From Lactarius indigo (Eukaryota; Basidiomycota; Agaricomycetes; Russulales; Russulaceae): a stretch of 64,000 bases of DNA. Under the pieces are notes generated by a model that was not told where the DNA came from, did no database searches, and worked only from the letters and a program-made list of their open reading frames with translations. A program made the translations under genes and the position numbers. The DNA is taken from assembly GCA_025766275.1 (NCBI GenBank), contig JAFKAC010000003.1, forward strand, positions 1,054,001 through 1,118,000, given 5' to 3'. Below, piece by piece: positions 46,958-59,269 of this stretch; the stretch's first letter is position 1; each line of letters begins with the position of its first letter.

Positions 46958-48130
46958 CTAAGAATTGAGAAATGAGCCCATTGACAAACTGGTCCACCAT
47001 TCAGGGGATGTACCATGGGCCAAGATAGTGCGCCAGAGTTCCAGGTCCTTCTCCTTGACCGCCTCTCTCAACAATCCAACGAAATCTAGGGCACTCTTCT
47101 TATTCACATCCTCTTTGAATTGGACAAGATCGACTAGATGCCCCTCGCCTGGGGCCGGTGAAAGCTTTAACGCAAGCGAGACGGTACTATAGATGCTTGA
47201 TAGGGTACCTTCACTATTAAAGGCGGTAGCCATGCCATCGTCGATCCAACCTTGTAAGTGTATTAAAAGATTCGCCTTAAGTGAGAGAACGCAATCTTGG
47301 GAGCTTTTGCCGGTGGGCACGGCCACTGACTCGGATGGGTCAACAACCATAGGCTCAATATTTTGTGAGTTTTGCTACTAGATGGGCCAGAAGACGGTTG
47401 GGAAGCGAGGGTGTGTTTCTTCGCCATCTCGAAAGTAACAGCTGTGGTAACGGCAGGAATCCACAGGGATGAAAGATGAAGCCTAAGGTGAGGTGAAGCT
47501 GGGAGAGATCGATCAAAATCGGCATGCACTGCAGGGCAACCCGTTTTCAATCTGCTGGGCTCGGCACGGATCCACTATCTTATCTCTCTGTCCATTGTCC
47601 ACTGGCAATGCGTCGCAGTCACAGTCCACCTCATCAACCATCATGCACCACGCATCATGACCCTCGCCTGGTGAAGGAGGCCGAGGGCACGCTTGAGCTT
47701 GGAAGTTCCAGCAGTCGAGCCTCGTCAGCCAAATCTTTCCTTGTCCCAGCAATGGCTTGGCAACGGCATAAAGTGGTCTCCCAATATAAATCTACGTTGA
47801 GATCAATCTCATCATTCAGGTCCAGACAACCGGTCAACAAGGTAGGTTCTTAATTCTGCAAAAGTGCCTGCCTTCCACGCGTCTCTTCTGCTCAAACCAT
47901 GTATATATGTTTCCAACAGTCGGAATCTTTGTATTTAGCCCAAGCACTCTCGCAGCGCGTATAGAAGAGTCCGAGGCCTTCTCAAGGGTGTTTATGGCTC
48001 GGCGAGCCATACCGACTGCCATGTGCATGTGCATATGCATGTGTATTGCAGATTGATGGGGAATAAATATAACATGACGGATAACGATACATGCGGCGAC
48101 AACGATGAGACTAGCTACCCAAAGCTCCAT
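46958..48130 (-). CDS. Unknown protein with N-terminal transmembrane segment
   Basis: I do not recognise the family. ATG 48128-48130 opens MELWVASLIVVAACIVIRHV, a single hydrophobic segment, followed by an unusual HMHMHMHM run encoded by an ATGCAC-type microsatellite, then ARRAINTLEKASDSSIRAAR and IPTVGNIYTWFEQKRR. A second block reads LTGCLDLNDEIDLNVDLYWE (about 47835-47660), and a C-terminal block LKANLLIHLQGWIDDGMATA...LLREAVKEKDLELWRTILAH runs to 46958. The joins between blocks are not settled, so the model is partial. Its ATG lies only 22 nt from the stop of the coiled-coil gene on the same strand, so either the true start is further in (for example MARRAINTLEK) or its leader overlaps that gene. 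Confidence 0.5.
48021..48044. repeat. ATGTGC/ATGCAT microsatellite
   Basis: Short alternating purine-pyrimidine repeat (units ATGTGC, ATATGC) inside the unknown membrane-protein exon; it encodes HMHMHMHM on the minus strand. Confidence 0.7.
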
Positions 48131-48152
48131 GCAAGTAATGTCCGAGCCTGGG

Positions 48153-51100
48153 TTAACGACCTCTTTCAGCGGCGCCAGGCCGCGTCGAAATTACTCTAGC
48201 TGTCGCACCGCCACTGGATTGCGAAGGTTTCGACATCGGTGCACCCAGCCAACTTCGCTTGACCTTGGCATCAGCTGGCGGCGGCTGACCTCGTGGGCTG
48301 TTTGTGACATCAGAAATTACAAGAGGCGTGGGAGCCTCGGCAACGACAGGCCCTGGCGCAACCAGTGTCGTCAACGGGCGAGCCGTGGTATTTCGAACCG
48401 GCGTGAAGCCTGTGCGAGGGCTCTTTCGCCTCCTCGGCGTAGTCGCAGTATTATGCTCCTTGACGAGCACCCCCTCGGACGTGAACCCTTGAACAGGTAC
48501 AGCTTCGTCTCCATCGTCCGGTGCGGCTCGCTTTTTACCGGCGACCACGACAGTCGGGAGTGCGTCTTGGTGTTCAGGGGGAGTCGCCTTTGCGGGTTCC
48601 GGTGTCTTCGCGCGGAACACAGATGGTACACGTCGACCCTCAGGGGTCTTACGACTGACGAGCGCAGAAGGGCCTGACATGGTGCGAGAACGAGAGGGAG
48701 AGCCAGACGGGACTGCTGAAAGTGGAGATGACGACTTGGTGTGCTGCGTGCTCGCGAAGGGTTGTCCAAGGGATGGTCTTTGTTTAGAGGTGGAGGCGAT
48801 ATGTTGCGCGGGGTCTTGATTGTTAGCACTGTCTCTGAGAGTTACTAGCTTGATCTGCAAGGTTTGCACCTTTCTGGAGAGTGTTTCAACCTTGGCCGTC
48901 AACTTCTTTTTCTCTTTGTGAAGTCTAAGCGTAGAACATGTCTGATCACGGCATGAGTCAACAACGATTCGAGGCACTTACTCAATGAAACGGTCATCGT
49001 TTTCTTCGATCTCTTGCGTCTTCGAGCGCATTAGTGCGTCCATATACTCGATCTTTCCTTCGAGTTCTTGGACCCTATCGTCTTGCCTTGATGCTGCTTG
49101 TAGATTTTGGATCTCTTGCTTGAGGGAGGCCATCGCTTGATCGTGCTGTGCGGCCTGGAAAGTAAGTCGTATTTCAGCTGCTTTCCCATCTCGTTCGGCG
49201 TGCGCGAATTTCTCTTTGACCTGTTCGAGTTCTGCTTTTGCGACGGTGGACTCATGTGCGCTACAAAGTAACAGTGTGAGTCCGGAAGGAAAGCAGGTAG
49301 TCGAGACTTTTGCAGACCTATCCTTGAGCTGGCTCTCGAGATAACGCTGCATTGAGAGAGTGCGCTGGATTTCGGACTCGATATTGGTGTTCTTTGCCTC
49401 GAGCGCGTCCTTCTCGTCGAGCGCAGACCGAAGACGAGCCTCCAAATCGTCGAATTCAGCTTCAATAGAGGTCAATTGGGCTTGAGCGGCATCTTGCTGT
49501 GCTCTAGCATCCTCGCAGCGTTCAGCAGATTCTCGGAGTTCCGTTTCGAAAGCAGTACGCATGCATTTGGTGTCAGTGATGGCCTTGTCTAGCTGCGCGC
49601 GAAGGGAACCGGCCTCAGTCTGGAACTCCCGGAGACGCTCTTGGACTTGAACTAGTTCTGTTGCGTGATGAGACTCGGCACGATCCATTTTCTCCTGAAG
49701 AGCATCACGTTCTTCGAGTAGTTCACGTACTCGGTCTTCCGTGGTGTCAGTGGTTCGGGAGAGTTCAGTTCTCGCCTGTCGTAGAAGGATTTCTAGGTTA
49801 TCCTTCTCGCGCGTCGTCTGCTGCAATTCTTCCGTGGCATTATCAAGGCGACTTTGAATATCAAGCACTTGCTTGCTGTGATCGTCTTCGCGGCCCTGAA
49901 GATCTGCAATTAATACACTGTCTGCGTCCCGTTGCTTTGACACGATATCGAGGCGGCCCTCGAGTTCGGCGTTAGCTGCAGAAAGATCTAACGAAGCCTT
50001 CTCCGTCAGTGCGTGCGCTTCTCGAGCCTCCTGAAGGTCTACGGCGACTTGCTGTAATTTGCCTCGTAGGGATTCGAGTTCCTCCGCGTGATCGGTCTGA
50101 AGCTGAGCGATCTGTTCTTTGATCGCGTCAGTGTCCGCGCGAAGTCGATCATGTTGTTCCGTGGCAAGATGTAGCTCTTTGCGGGATTGGGCTAGCTCCT
50201 GCTCCAGTTCTGCACACGACTGGCCAAGGTCCGCATTTGCCGCCTTTAATTTGGCGATTTCGGCCGAGTGCCTCGCCTGTTGTTCAGTGTTTTCCGCGAG
50301 ATCCTGAACACGCCTCCCCTGTAACTGGTCTTGTAAGGAACTGATCTCCCTGAGGCGATCATTGAGCTCGTCCTGAGTGGCCGAGAGGAGGGCACAAATC
50401 CGCTCTCGGTCCTGATGTATAGCACGTCGATGTTCTGCGTCGGCCGTTCGAACGACTGCGAGAGCGACAACAGCATTGCGGGCCTCTTCTTGGTGAGCGG
50501 CAGCCACCTTCTGATCCAGTTCGAGTTCCGAAGCCTGTCCTTTCAAGAGGGACAAGGCGGAATCACGTTCTGCAGAAATGGATTGAAGCCGTTGTGACAA
50601 GTCTAGATTTGTGGCGCTTGCTTCGTGGGCGGCCGCGCGCAGACGGGTAATAGACAACCGTGATTTGGCCAACGTAGAAGACCAGACCTCGACCAGAGTG
50701 GACATCTCGCTATCGCGTTCTGCTTCAAACGACCGCCGTTGCGTTTCCAGAGTCTCCACGGCATCCTCTAGGTCATCTGCCTTTCTGAGCGCGCGATCCC
50801 GCGCTTCCCGTGCATCGGCGCAATCTTCTACCATGCTCTCCTTTTCCGACATTGCGACCTCGAGTTCGCTCGTCATCTCGGCTATGCGGTCTTCCTGGAG
50901 CTTGAGATTCGTTTCGAGACGCTTGATGTCGTGCTGATGGATACCAATCTGTTCTGTACGACGAGCCACGCGACCTTCCAGTTCTTCGATCTGTTCCTTC
51001 AGTTTGCGATTAACTTGGAAAGATGACATAGAAGAGAGTTGTTGGTTCTGTAGATCGCTATAGCGTTTCTCAGCTTGCTTGAGTGAGTCCTGAGCTGAAA

Positions 51101-53234
51101 CCATGTCGCCTTGGAGGTTAACGACCTCAACTCTGAGAGAGTTACGCTCAGACTCGGCGTCTTCGAGAGCGTTTGTAACCACAGCGAGCCTAGTGGTCGT
51201 GCGCTCGTGGCTGGATTGGAGTTCCTGGTATTGTTCTCTGACGCGATCACTTGCCATGATCTGAGACTGCAAGCGTTCGACCTGGAGGAGCAGATCGTCA
51301 CGCTGTCGCTGGGTGTCATGTAGGCCGCCAGTGGTTGACTCCAGCCGGAGCTGCAGGTCAAGTAAAGCTTGCTGTAAAGTGTGGGATGTGTGATGGGACT
51401 CCTCGCTGGAGGCCATAGTATCTTGCAACTGAGAACGGAGATGGGAGATCTCAATAAGTGCTTGGTCCATTGCCCCGTCGTCGTGATCGACGCGTGTCTG
51501 TAAGTGTTCTACCATGACCAGAGACGCAGAAGCGATGAGACCGAGTCTGGATGACTCTATCGTCGACGAGGACAAGTCCACGTGTGAGCGCGAACTTGCC
51601 TTCGCCAATCGCTCGAGGAGCTCTTGAACTTCACTCTGGAGCTGAAGAACCCGCGAATCTTCGGTAGTCGCGGTAGCTTTGACGGATGAAGCTCCAGAGT
51701 TTATTTTGTTTTCGAGTGCTTCAATGGTAAACTTGGACTCAATTTGCAAGAATTCGAGTTGCCGGCGTAGGTCATCGCGCTCGCCTCTCAGCCGATCCAC
51801 AGCAGCCAGGAGCTTCTCTACTGTCTCCACGTCAGTCACGGAGCCATCGTGAGGGCGTGAGGGCGTAGCACTTGAGGTGGGAGCTAAAGGGTAAATTCGT
51901 TAGTTGTTTCCTATCAAGGGAACAAATAGGCGATGTACTTGACTGTGTAGCTCGAAGGGACCCGATTTCTTCTTCCAGAACGCCCACCTGCGCCTTAAGA
52001 GCTCTGCAAAGAATGAGAATACGTCCGACGTGCAAATCATCACCAGCGTACCTTTCCTGTACCCTCAACGAGTCCACAAGTGAGTCCCTATCACCAAGAG
52101 CTGTCTTGAGGTTCTGGGCATGGGCGTGCGATTCCTTCAGCGCATCTCGGACCTGTCTCATATCCTTATTGAGACCAGCATTCTTCTCCTCGAGACCTTT
52201 GACTTTGCTGATCTCTGCCGCGACCCTCTTTTCTGCCCTCTGTAGTGCACCCTCCATCGCTTTGAGATCCCGGGTTTCCGACAACAGACGTTCCAGAGCC
52301 TGCACCTTAGCTTCTTCTTCCTCGACCCTCCGTATGAGCTCCTCCTCGCGTTCCTGTGCAAGACCGAGGTCTTCTCCACCCGATAGTCGCACAATCTCCT
52401 CGTCTTTGTTGTCCAATCTCTCTTCCATGTTCTTCATCTCGTCGGCCATCCTACGCTCGAGCACGGTCCTCTCATTCTCGACTCGAACGAGGTCCTCCTC
52501 GTTGCGCCTGAGTTTCTCTTGAGCCTTCTCAAGTTCAGCCTGTAGATTAAGCACCGAGGCCCGTGACTCGCCAAGGTCCCGCTCAAGTGTAGTGATCCGA
52601 ATATCCGAGAGCGAGGATGAACGCGCGCGACCCTTTCTCTTTGGAGTCGCAGCGCTGATCACCTGCTGCAAGTTCACCTCGAGTTCCCGCATGCGACGCT
52701 CGAGGGCAGCCTTTTCGTTTCGTAGGTTTAATATGGTGGTTTTGGAAGCGGTCTCGCGAGATGATATGGATTCGAGTGTTTGTTGGAGCTCTCGCCGGGC
52801 GACTTCCTCTTGTTTGCCTTTCTCCGCCGCAGAGCGAGCAGTCAAGTCCATGTTCTGCCGCATGACCCTCTCCTTATCCAGTGTTTCCTTGCATCCCCGG
52901 AGTTCCTCGTCGAGCGACTGCGCCCTATCGGCCTCCTGGAGCAACTGAATGTCCCCAGCACGATGAATGCCGACTCAATTTCAAGGAACCTCAAGGCGTA
53001 CCTTACGGGTCGTCTCGTCGAGTGCAGTCTTGTTATCATCCAAGGCATTCTTTGTCTTCAATAATTGACCTTGTAGAGTAGAGTTGCGGCTGTCTGAGGT
53101 CGTGATAGAATATGAGTTGACAAGGCCGAACAATGAGCTAAACCCAGACGCCCCCAACCTTGTTCTGCAATGTGCTTCTTCAATAATATTACTTCCTCTG
53201 AATCGTGTTCATAGTCGATATTCCAGGCCACCAT
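48153..53234 (-). CDS. Very long coiled-coil protein
   Basis: Starts MVAWNIDYEHDSEEVILLKK at ATG 53232-53234 and ends in ..RPGAAERGR at 48153. A few short introns separate an N-terminal coiled coil (about 370 codons, with a basic interruption ATPKRKGRARSSS near 52620), a roughly 950-codon uninterrupted coiled-coil exon (51839-48978), and a basic, Ser/Pro-rich tail of about 270 residues with KTPEGRRVPSVF, KTPEP and RRRKSPRTGF. The rod is rich in E/Q/R/L with classic heptads. The architecture suits a structural protein of the spindle pole, kinetochore, septum or nuclear envelope; the tail has several S/T-P sites that could be CDK targets. I cannot name the family, since coiled-coil similarity alone is not diagnostic. 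Confidence 0.8.
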
Positions 53235-53420
53235 GGCGAGGAACTAGAGAAGAGGAAAGGTAGGGTCACGAGTCTTGGTCAAGCGATGAACCACACAATC
53301 AACTTGGCGCGTCTTATCACATGATCGCGTCTCTGTTTGATGCCCCCACAATCATCTACATCTACAGTACAACATACATTACAAGCTCCCGGTGATCTAT
53401 AATAACCACTTATTCATAAA
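53235..53420. other. Spacer between coiled-coil gene and SPO7
   Basis: 186 bp, both neighbours on the minus strand. It holds the SPO7 3' end and the promoter of the coiled-coil gene. Nothing else seen. Confidence 0.4.
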
Positions 53421-54487
53421 CTACGCACTAACAGAAGGCGCCATTGGTCTCCCACGACTCGGTTCCCTGGACGGCGCGCGTGTTGATTTCCCTGACGACA
53501 CAGGTGAAGCACCCGATGACAGTTCTACAATGCGCCCTCTCACTGCTAGTGAACCGATGCGACTCTGGGAAGGGGTCGGTGTAGCAGAGTCCGTTGTTGG
53601 AGGTGCCGGGCGGTTCCATGGCAATTTTTGCAAGAGCCATCCACTCCAAGTGCGTGCGGCGGCCTGCCGCTCGCGCTCATCTCGTTTGCGTTCAAAGGCG
53701 GTGCGATATCGCTCGTACGCTTCCCGAAAGCCACGTCCCACGCGAGATGAGAAAATAAGCTCCCCACGGGGATTCGTCGTCGGCGGTATCGATGGCATTG
53801 GGACAGTCGAAGATGATCGTTTTCCCAATCGCGTGGGTGAAGCCGACCTAGCTCGGTTTTGGGGCGCTGACCTACCGGAGAAAGAGGGACGTGGGAAAAG
53901 GTAAGAGAGCGGGTCGAATGGAGATCTGCGGGGTGCCTGGCGCATGTTGAGGTACATGTTGAAATTGCGCAATGCACGATTTACGCGAGGAAGATAGCTG
54001 CATGGAATGAACGACTCTGAGAAACGAAAGCAGTTGAGACCGCACCGATTAGCATAGCCTATCTTTTCGGAATATAGTCCAGTTGCGAAGAAAAGGAGTA
54101 ATGTCGTGACGGAGACAAAAAGAAGTCCGGATGCAACATATGGGGGTAGATGTACTTCAGATTCTGGCCTGTAGACACTTGGAAGGGTACGGCGAAGGAA
54201 GTACTGGTAGGGGACCGAGAGAAATGACGTGTCCAGAAGGACTTCACAGAGCAGGAAGATGATGGCGATTATCAATTGGACAAGAAAGACTAAGTACATG
54301 GCACCTTGTCAGGGAGTTTTGTTGGTAGGGAGTGGAACGCACACTGATAACGGGACTTTCTGCGGTTGAGAGTGAGTGCGTTTGTCTTCAATCGCTCTTC
54401 GAAGAGTAAAAGGTCTCTGTATGTTGCCTGGTCATTGGGCGGAAAGAAGGAAGAGCCCGAAGGAGAGTGGGTAGACTTCTTCGGCAT
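53421..54487 (-). CDS. SPO7: SPO7-like subunit of the Nem1-Spo7 phosphatase
   Basis: Starts MPKKSTHSPSGSSFFPPNDQ at ATG 54485-54487. The N-terminal block ATYRDLLLFEERLKTNALTL is the characteristic Spo7 helix. Two transmembrane segments follow (LVFLVQLIIAIIFLLCEVLL and ASGLLFVSVTTLLLFFATGL), then YLPRVNRALRNFNMYLNMRQ, the conserved cytosolic motif, completed across a short intron (donor GTGCGG, acceptor CATGCAG). A long Ser/Pro/Arg-rich tail contains FREAYERYRTAFERKRDERE and ends ..SREPSRGRPMAPSVSA. With Nem1, this ER/nuclear-envelope protein dephosphorylates and activates the lipin Pah1, steering phosphatidate towards storage lipid and restraining nuclear membrane growth. The tail is longer than in yeast. 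Confidence 0.85.
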
Positions 54488-54844
54488 GAGATATGGCGAC
54501 GTCGGTGAGTAGTGTCACCCTGCAGTTGCCTGCGTCGAGGTTTGCGTCAAGGTAGGGCAACGCCCGGTCCGAGAACAGCCGAGGACGTTCCGATTGAGTG
54601 ACGGCGATGACTGTGGCGCAATGTCTACATTTCATTACAGGGATGCTCGATGTCGATGTATGAATGGTATGCGAATCCGGAGGCAAGCGCAGATGGTATG
54701 ACACACTAGACCTATCTGAGACTGAACGGTCTGAAATACATGTAACAGTTACGAAAAATAAAAAAAGAGGGATTGCGTTTTGTAAAGAAAATGGGTTGCA
54801 GTCCGTCAATACAGGGCAAGAAAGGGAAGCGAAAGAAAGGACCT
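54488..54844. promoter_or_regulatory. SPO7 upstream / ARMT1 3' spacer
   Basis: 357 bp between two minus-strand genes. It contains an A-rich stretch at about 54753-54770. No gene seen. Confidence 0.4.
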
Positions 54845-56863
54845 CTACGCAAACCGGACTTTCTCTCCAGGTCGGCCCTCGGAGAGAAGAACAACAGCCT
54901 ACAAATTTATACGTCAGGGATAATTGAAGAAAAAGACGAGAATCTGAAGGAGCTCACGTATTTGCCACTGATTTTCCAGCCAGGTTCTTCCTTGTCGAGT
55001 TTTTCCGCAGTCTCGTCACTTTCAAGGCCGACGACAACGTCACTCTTAATGGTGCGAAGAGAGCAGACTTTCGGTGCGCCCGCGGCGCTCGCCATCGGAC
55101 CGATAGCAATATCGAAAGGTGTCGATGCGGGGGCGGCACAATCATATGTGAGCTTGCGGTGATTCAAATCGCCTTTGAAGAAAACGAGGTCTGAGCGTGA
55201 CAAGTGCAAGAAGAGATCCGGCGCCTCGCTGTGCAGCTCCCAGAACGTGTATCCAGTACACCAGAACGGATGTTGTTCGTAAACCCATTTTCCCTCACGT
55301 TCGTATTGCTAAGACGTGCAGAAGTGAGCACCTTTGTTGAAATGGTGGGAACGCGTGACTCGCATACCTTCCAGCGCAGGCCGAGACGACGTAGAGACTC
55401 CCGCTCCTGTTCAGTCGCCTTCGGGAAGAGGTGGCCATAAACCATGGTGTTTAAGAGCCATTCCCAGTCCTTTCTGGTTACGTCCGAAACAAACCACGGG
55501 TATCTCTTGCCGTGGAAACGGATCTGCTTTGCCAAACCACTCTGAATGAGGAAGTCGGCTGATCTAGATTTAGACAATTCTATCGGTATTTGAGCGTATT
55601 GTCGCACGAACCGTAAACGCAATCGCAGTATAGCTCGAAACCTGCATTATCGAGAACAAAGTCGATGCGACCACCCGTCTTGTCGCGGAGTTCCTTGACA
55701 CCGTCCCACAGCTGGTTGAGATGATTTCCAAGGATGTTTTTCTCCGTCGAAGCGAGGTGATCACCACCGGTGGATTGTAGAGATTTGATTTGCTCTTCAG
55801 TCATATTGATGAGCAACGAAAGGTCTGTGGAATTTCCCCAAAGGCAGACTGATGAAAAGTCAGTATTTGCGCAAAATTCATCAGAGCACTTTGCAGACCT
55901 TGCGTCAGTTCAAGGAACATAAGACGTTCGGCATCCAACTTTGCCTCGGGCGACTTTCCGGACTGAGTAAAGGGCTCGGCGAAACGCATTGACAGTTCGA
56001 AAACGGCATCTGATGAGCGAGAGAAAGTATCGCACTGAAAATCAGTCGTGTTAGTATCACTGAATGGGTGATAACGCAGTGCTATATCACCTTCTGTCTG
56101 TAGAATACATCGTAATCACCCCAATACTTGCTGACGGTGAATGCCTCACGCAGGCGGCGATACTTGTAAGCCTCGGCGAAAAGCCATGGGGCGTTCATGA
56201 AATCCTTCCCTGAAGAAATCCATCGTTTAGACAAAGCACACAACACGCCAACAGACATACCTTGGAAATATTTGGCAATTTCCTTGTTCCACAAGGCGAC
56301 GTCGGCCTCACCGTCGTCGATGATGGGCCGGAGCTTCTGGTTCCCGGATAAGTCTTGCATGAGGACGTCCATGCGTTCGATACATTGGACCAAATCGATA
56401 ATCTTCTCCTCAGATGACTGGTCATTGAGAGTGCGAGTAGCATCGTCAATGGCTTTCCCGAGAATGGTAGGGAGGCGGACGCCCATCGTGGCATGCGCGA
56501 AGGAGTATTCATGGTATCCACGGTAGGCTGGCCATGGGGGGTTATTTGGATCGACCTGAAAGGAAGGCGTGTTAACCTCTGGTAACGAAGTCCGAGACAA
56601 CACATGTAATAGCTCACGCGGGTGGGTGTACGTGGCCAGGGTCCTTTGATGTCCTTCTTTGAGGGGAGGTGGCCTAGATGAAGAGTGACCTTCCCAGAGC
56701 TGGGCTTAGCAGCAGGGGTGGCATTGGCAACAACGGCGGACATTGATGAGAGGGGCTTGGTTGTTGGTTTGACAGAGTCGGCCTCGTCGTCAGAATGAGC
56801 TGGTGGTGTTGGAGGGAAGTACTCGAAGTTGGGTGATTCGAAGTCGAGAGCTAGAGAGGCCAT
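54845..56863 (-). CDS. ARMT1/DUF89 damage-control phosphatase
   Basis: Starts MASLALDFESPNFEYFPPTP at ATG 56861-56863. Ser/Thr/Pro-rich leader, then the DUF89 core: DPNNPPWPAYRGYHEYSFAH, RLPTILGKAIDDATRTL, KDFMNAPWLFAEAYKYRRL, SKYWGDYDVFYRQK, the metal site FVLDNAGFELYCDCVYADFL (Asp-Asn pair), RFHGKRYPWFVSDVTRKDW, LRWKYEREGKWVYEQHPFWC and FLHLSRSDLVFFKGDLNHRK. After an intron starting GTGAGC, the last exon encodes AVVLLSEGRPGEKVRFA, stop 54845-54847. DUF89 enzymes hydrolyse phosphorylated sugar metabolites (fructose-1-phosphate and related) in a metal-dependent way; subfamily III (ARMT1, yeast YMR027W) has this length of about 450-500 residues. Expected cytosolic. No lesion noticed. Confidence 0.88.
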
Positions 56864-58266
56864 TGAATTTATCCACAGTAGTGAGGATGGGGGAGACGGC
56901 TCACCCAAACTTAGCTGTTCTTATATGCGCGAGAGAGCAGGAGATGAGATATTCCTGTTTTTTTGGTCATTTTTTTCTCGCGACGAGTTGTCCTCTTTAA
57001 AGGGTTGGCCCGATGACATCATATCGCCCCAACCGTAGCGTAGCTTAGCCTATAACCTCGGCTTCCGACCACCGGCTCATCCTCGTCGAATACAGTAGTG
57101 GAGTGCTCACTTTCTATCCCTCTCCGAAATATCCTCGCAATACTGATTATTTTTTTTGCACCCCACAACTCTCATCGATAAATTCACGTAAGCGCTCCTC
57201 ATTCGATACCCGATAACACCGCTCCACTTTCTATTTTTCTGCTTCCACTGATTGATTCCTTTTAGCTACACTGTATCCGTTATTCTGTATTCACGCGCCA
57301 ATTTCGCATTTGTAAATGCATCTGTAAAATCCCCTAAGACGTAAGTGTGGGACGACCGGGAGTTGGGCCAACGCGCCGCATTTGTTCACAACAGTCGGGC
57401 GCCTCATTTCATTTTCAGTGGCTCCACCTTTCTCTTCGGAACCAACTTGGAGCACAAATCGCTCGCCCCTCCACTTGCCCTCTTTTGAAAACTCGTCTTG
57501 CTTTCGAGGCCCCGTTACCCTCTATGGTATCTTGACCTCCACTCAGTAACGAGAACAATCAACTAAATGTCTTCCTTTCGTTGTGACGTTACCCCGACTA
57601 CACCCCGACCAGATGCACTCGCAATAACAACTCACCAGGCCCCTGAATTCTTTCTTTCCGACATTACAGCTCACCTGCACTGCCTGGCGCGTATGGCTCA
57701 TATACTCTTATCGTTCGTGAAGTGATATCATGACACTATCTATCATATTCACTTTCGCCGCTACAAAGATACCGAAAGCACTCACTCCTGGCTCGCCTGG
57801 TGAGTGTCGCAACGTCATTGCGATCCCTCTCGTCCAATAGATGCACCGCGACAGTTCCGACAAGCTTGCGGCCTAGTTGGCACCCAGTGATTGGTGTCAA
57901 TCATTTGTGTGCCATAATCCGACCTATGAGCAACAGTGGTGTCCGCTTATCCCCTATGTCCATTCATTGTGAGACTATCGACAGGCTTCAAACACCAGCA
58001 ACAGCTATCGAACCCGCGCAGTGTCTTTTTTAAGTAGCCTAGGTCCCGTGCTTTCTGTGCGCGTTGGGTGCGTGCGCTTTGCAACGTGTCGTCCTCGAGG
58101 TTTGCTGTATATGAGACCCGTATAATGTCTGTCCCTTCCCTTCCTTTTTCCGTCTCAGGTGAACCCCATCGAGCTTCATACACACCTACATTCTCCTTGC
58201 GTCTACTTTTTGTGCACCCCATTTTTAAGCTGTGGTCTACTTTCCAATCCTCTGTCTTACCTTGCG
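56864..58266. promoter_or_regulatory. 1.4-kb divergent intergenic region
   Basis: Lies between the starts of the ARMT1-like gene (-) and the hypothetical gene (+). Long T- and CT-rich tracts (about 56955-56985, 57140-57160, 57200-57290) are consistent with core promoters. Open frames are short and unsupported. Part of 58070-58266 may be the 5' leader of the downstream gene, with a possible intron end (CTCAG) near 58158. Confidence 0.45.
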
Positions 58267-59269
58267 ATGCCATCCAACTCTGAAGTAAGAGTCACGCCCT
58301 ATGGGATCCCGTATGTCGTCGAGTTTGCCAACGTATCCATTTGGCCTCGTCCCCCCATTGTCCACGCCGAGGTCGGCTACCACACATTGGATCTCGTACC
58401 AAAACCGTCACTCTCAAGATCCAATACGTTGCCCACTACCAGCACACATAAACCATTGCCATCCCTACCCCTACCCGTGCGAAGCAAGTCACTAAAGCTA
58501 TTCAGGAGCAAGACATCCGCCGCACGTGTCAAACCCGAATTGGCAGTAGAGGGGCCAGACCCGACACGACCGGTAATCCGCAGAAACCGTTCTTTGACTG
58601 CCGACGCACGCAACTCGGCTCACAGGCACTTCAAGATTTTCAACGATGAATTCTCCGCATCAGAAGAGACTCTTGTGGAACCTGAAGTCACAGACACCTT
58701 TCCACCTTCGGAACACACGGTTCCATCAGAAGATGGTCTGTCACTCCGGACAGGCGGGCTGTATATTCAGTTTCCGACTTCTTCGCCGACGAATTCCGAG
58801 GACCCATCTGGCACCCCATCGTTGCCCACGATAGAGCCGGAGACGGCGGGAACGTTGCAGGTCGATTTCGAGAAAGCCACGCGTGCACGGCTATATCGCT
58901 TGAGCCGGGCCATCTCAAAGGCCGTCTTGGCTGCAGGGATGGAAGCACCGCCAAAACCCACGAAGAAATTCGACGCAGAAGTTAGCGCCGGGGCAAACAG
59001 CGAAGACGCCCGTCTCGTAAAGGGGAGCCAGGGCCTATTCAAGGGCACATATGGCCAAGTGCGTGCCGCATTTCGCGCCGCGGGCCTCGTGACCACATCG
59101 TGTGGAGAAGATGGTGTCCCCGACGGTAAGTGGACTGCTCTTTGTCGCCTGTCACACAACTGTATGGTGTTCTTTTTTTTCTATAGCGACTCGTCTAGGC
59201 GCTCTGTTTATCGCGAATCCGGACGGGCGTGGTGCCATTGTATTCACCAAGGTTGTCATGTGGGGTTAA
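58267..59269 (+). CDS. Hypothetical protein
   Basis: ATG 58267 gives MPSNSEVRVTPYGIPYVVEF, then VSIWPRPPIVHAEVGYHTLD, a Ser/Pro/Arg-rich segment (KSLKLFRSKTSAARVK; VIRRNRSLTADARN) and a conserved-looking C-terminal part, ATRARLYRLSRAISKAVLAA..RLVKGSQGLFKGTYGQVRAAFR. One GT-AG intron (donor GTAAGT at about 59126, acceptor TATAG near 59186) leads to ATRLGALFIANPDGRGAIVF and TKVVMWG, with TAA at 59267-59269. About 310 residues. I recognise no domain. The length and composition fit a real, expressed basidiomycete gene of unknown role. Confidence 0.6.
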
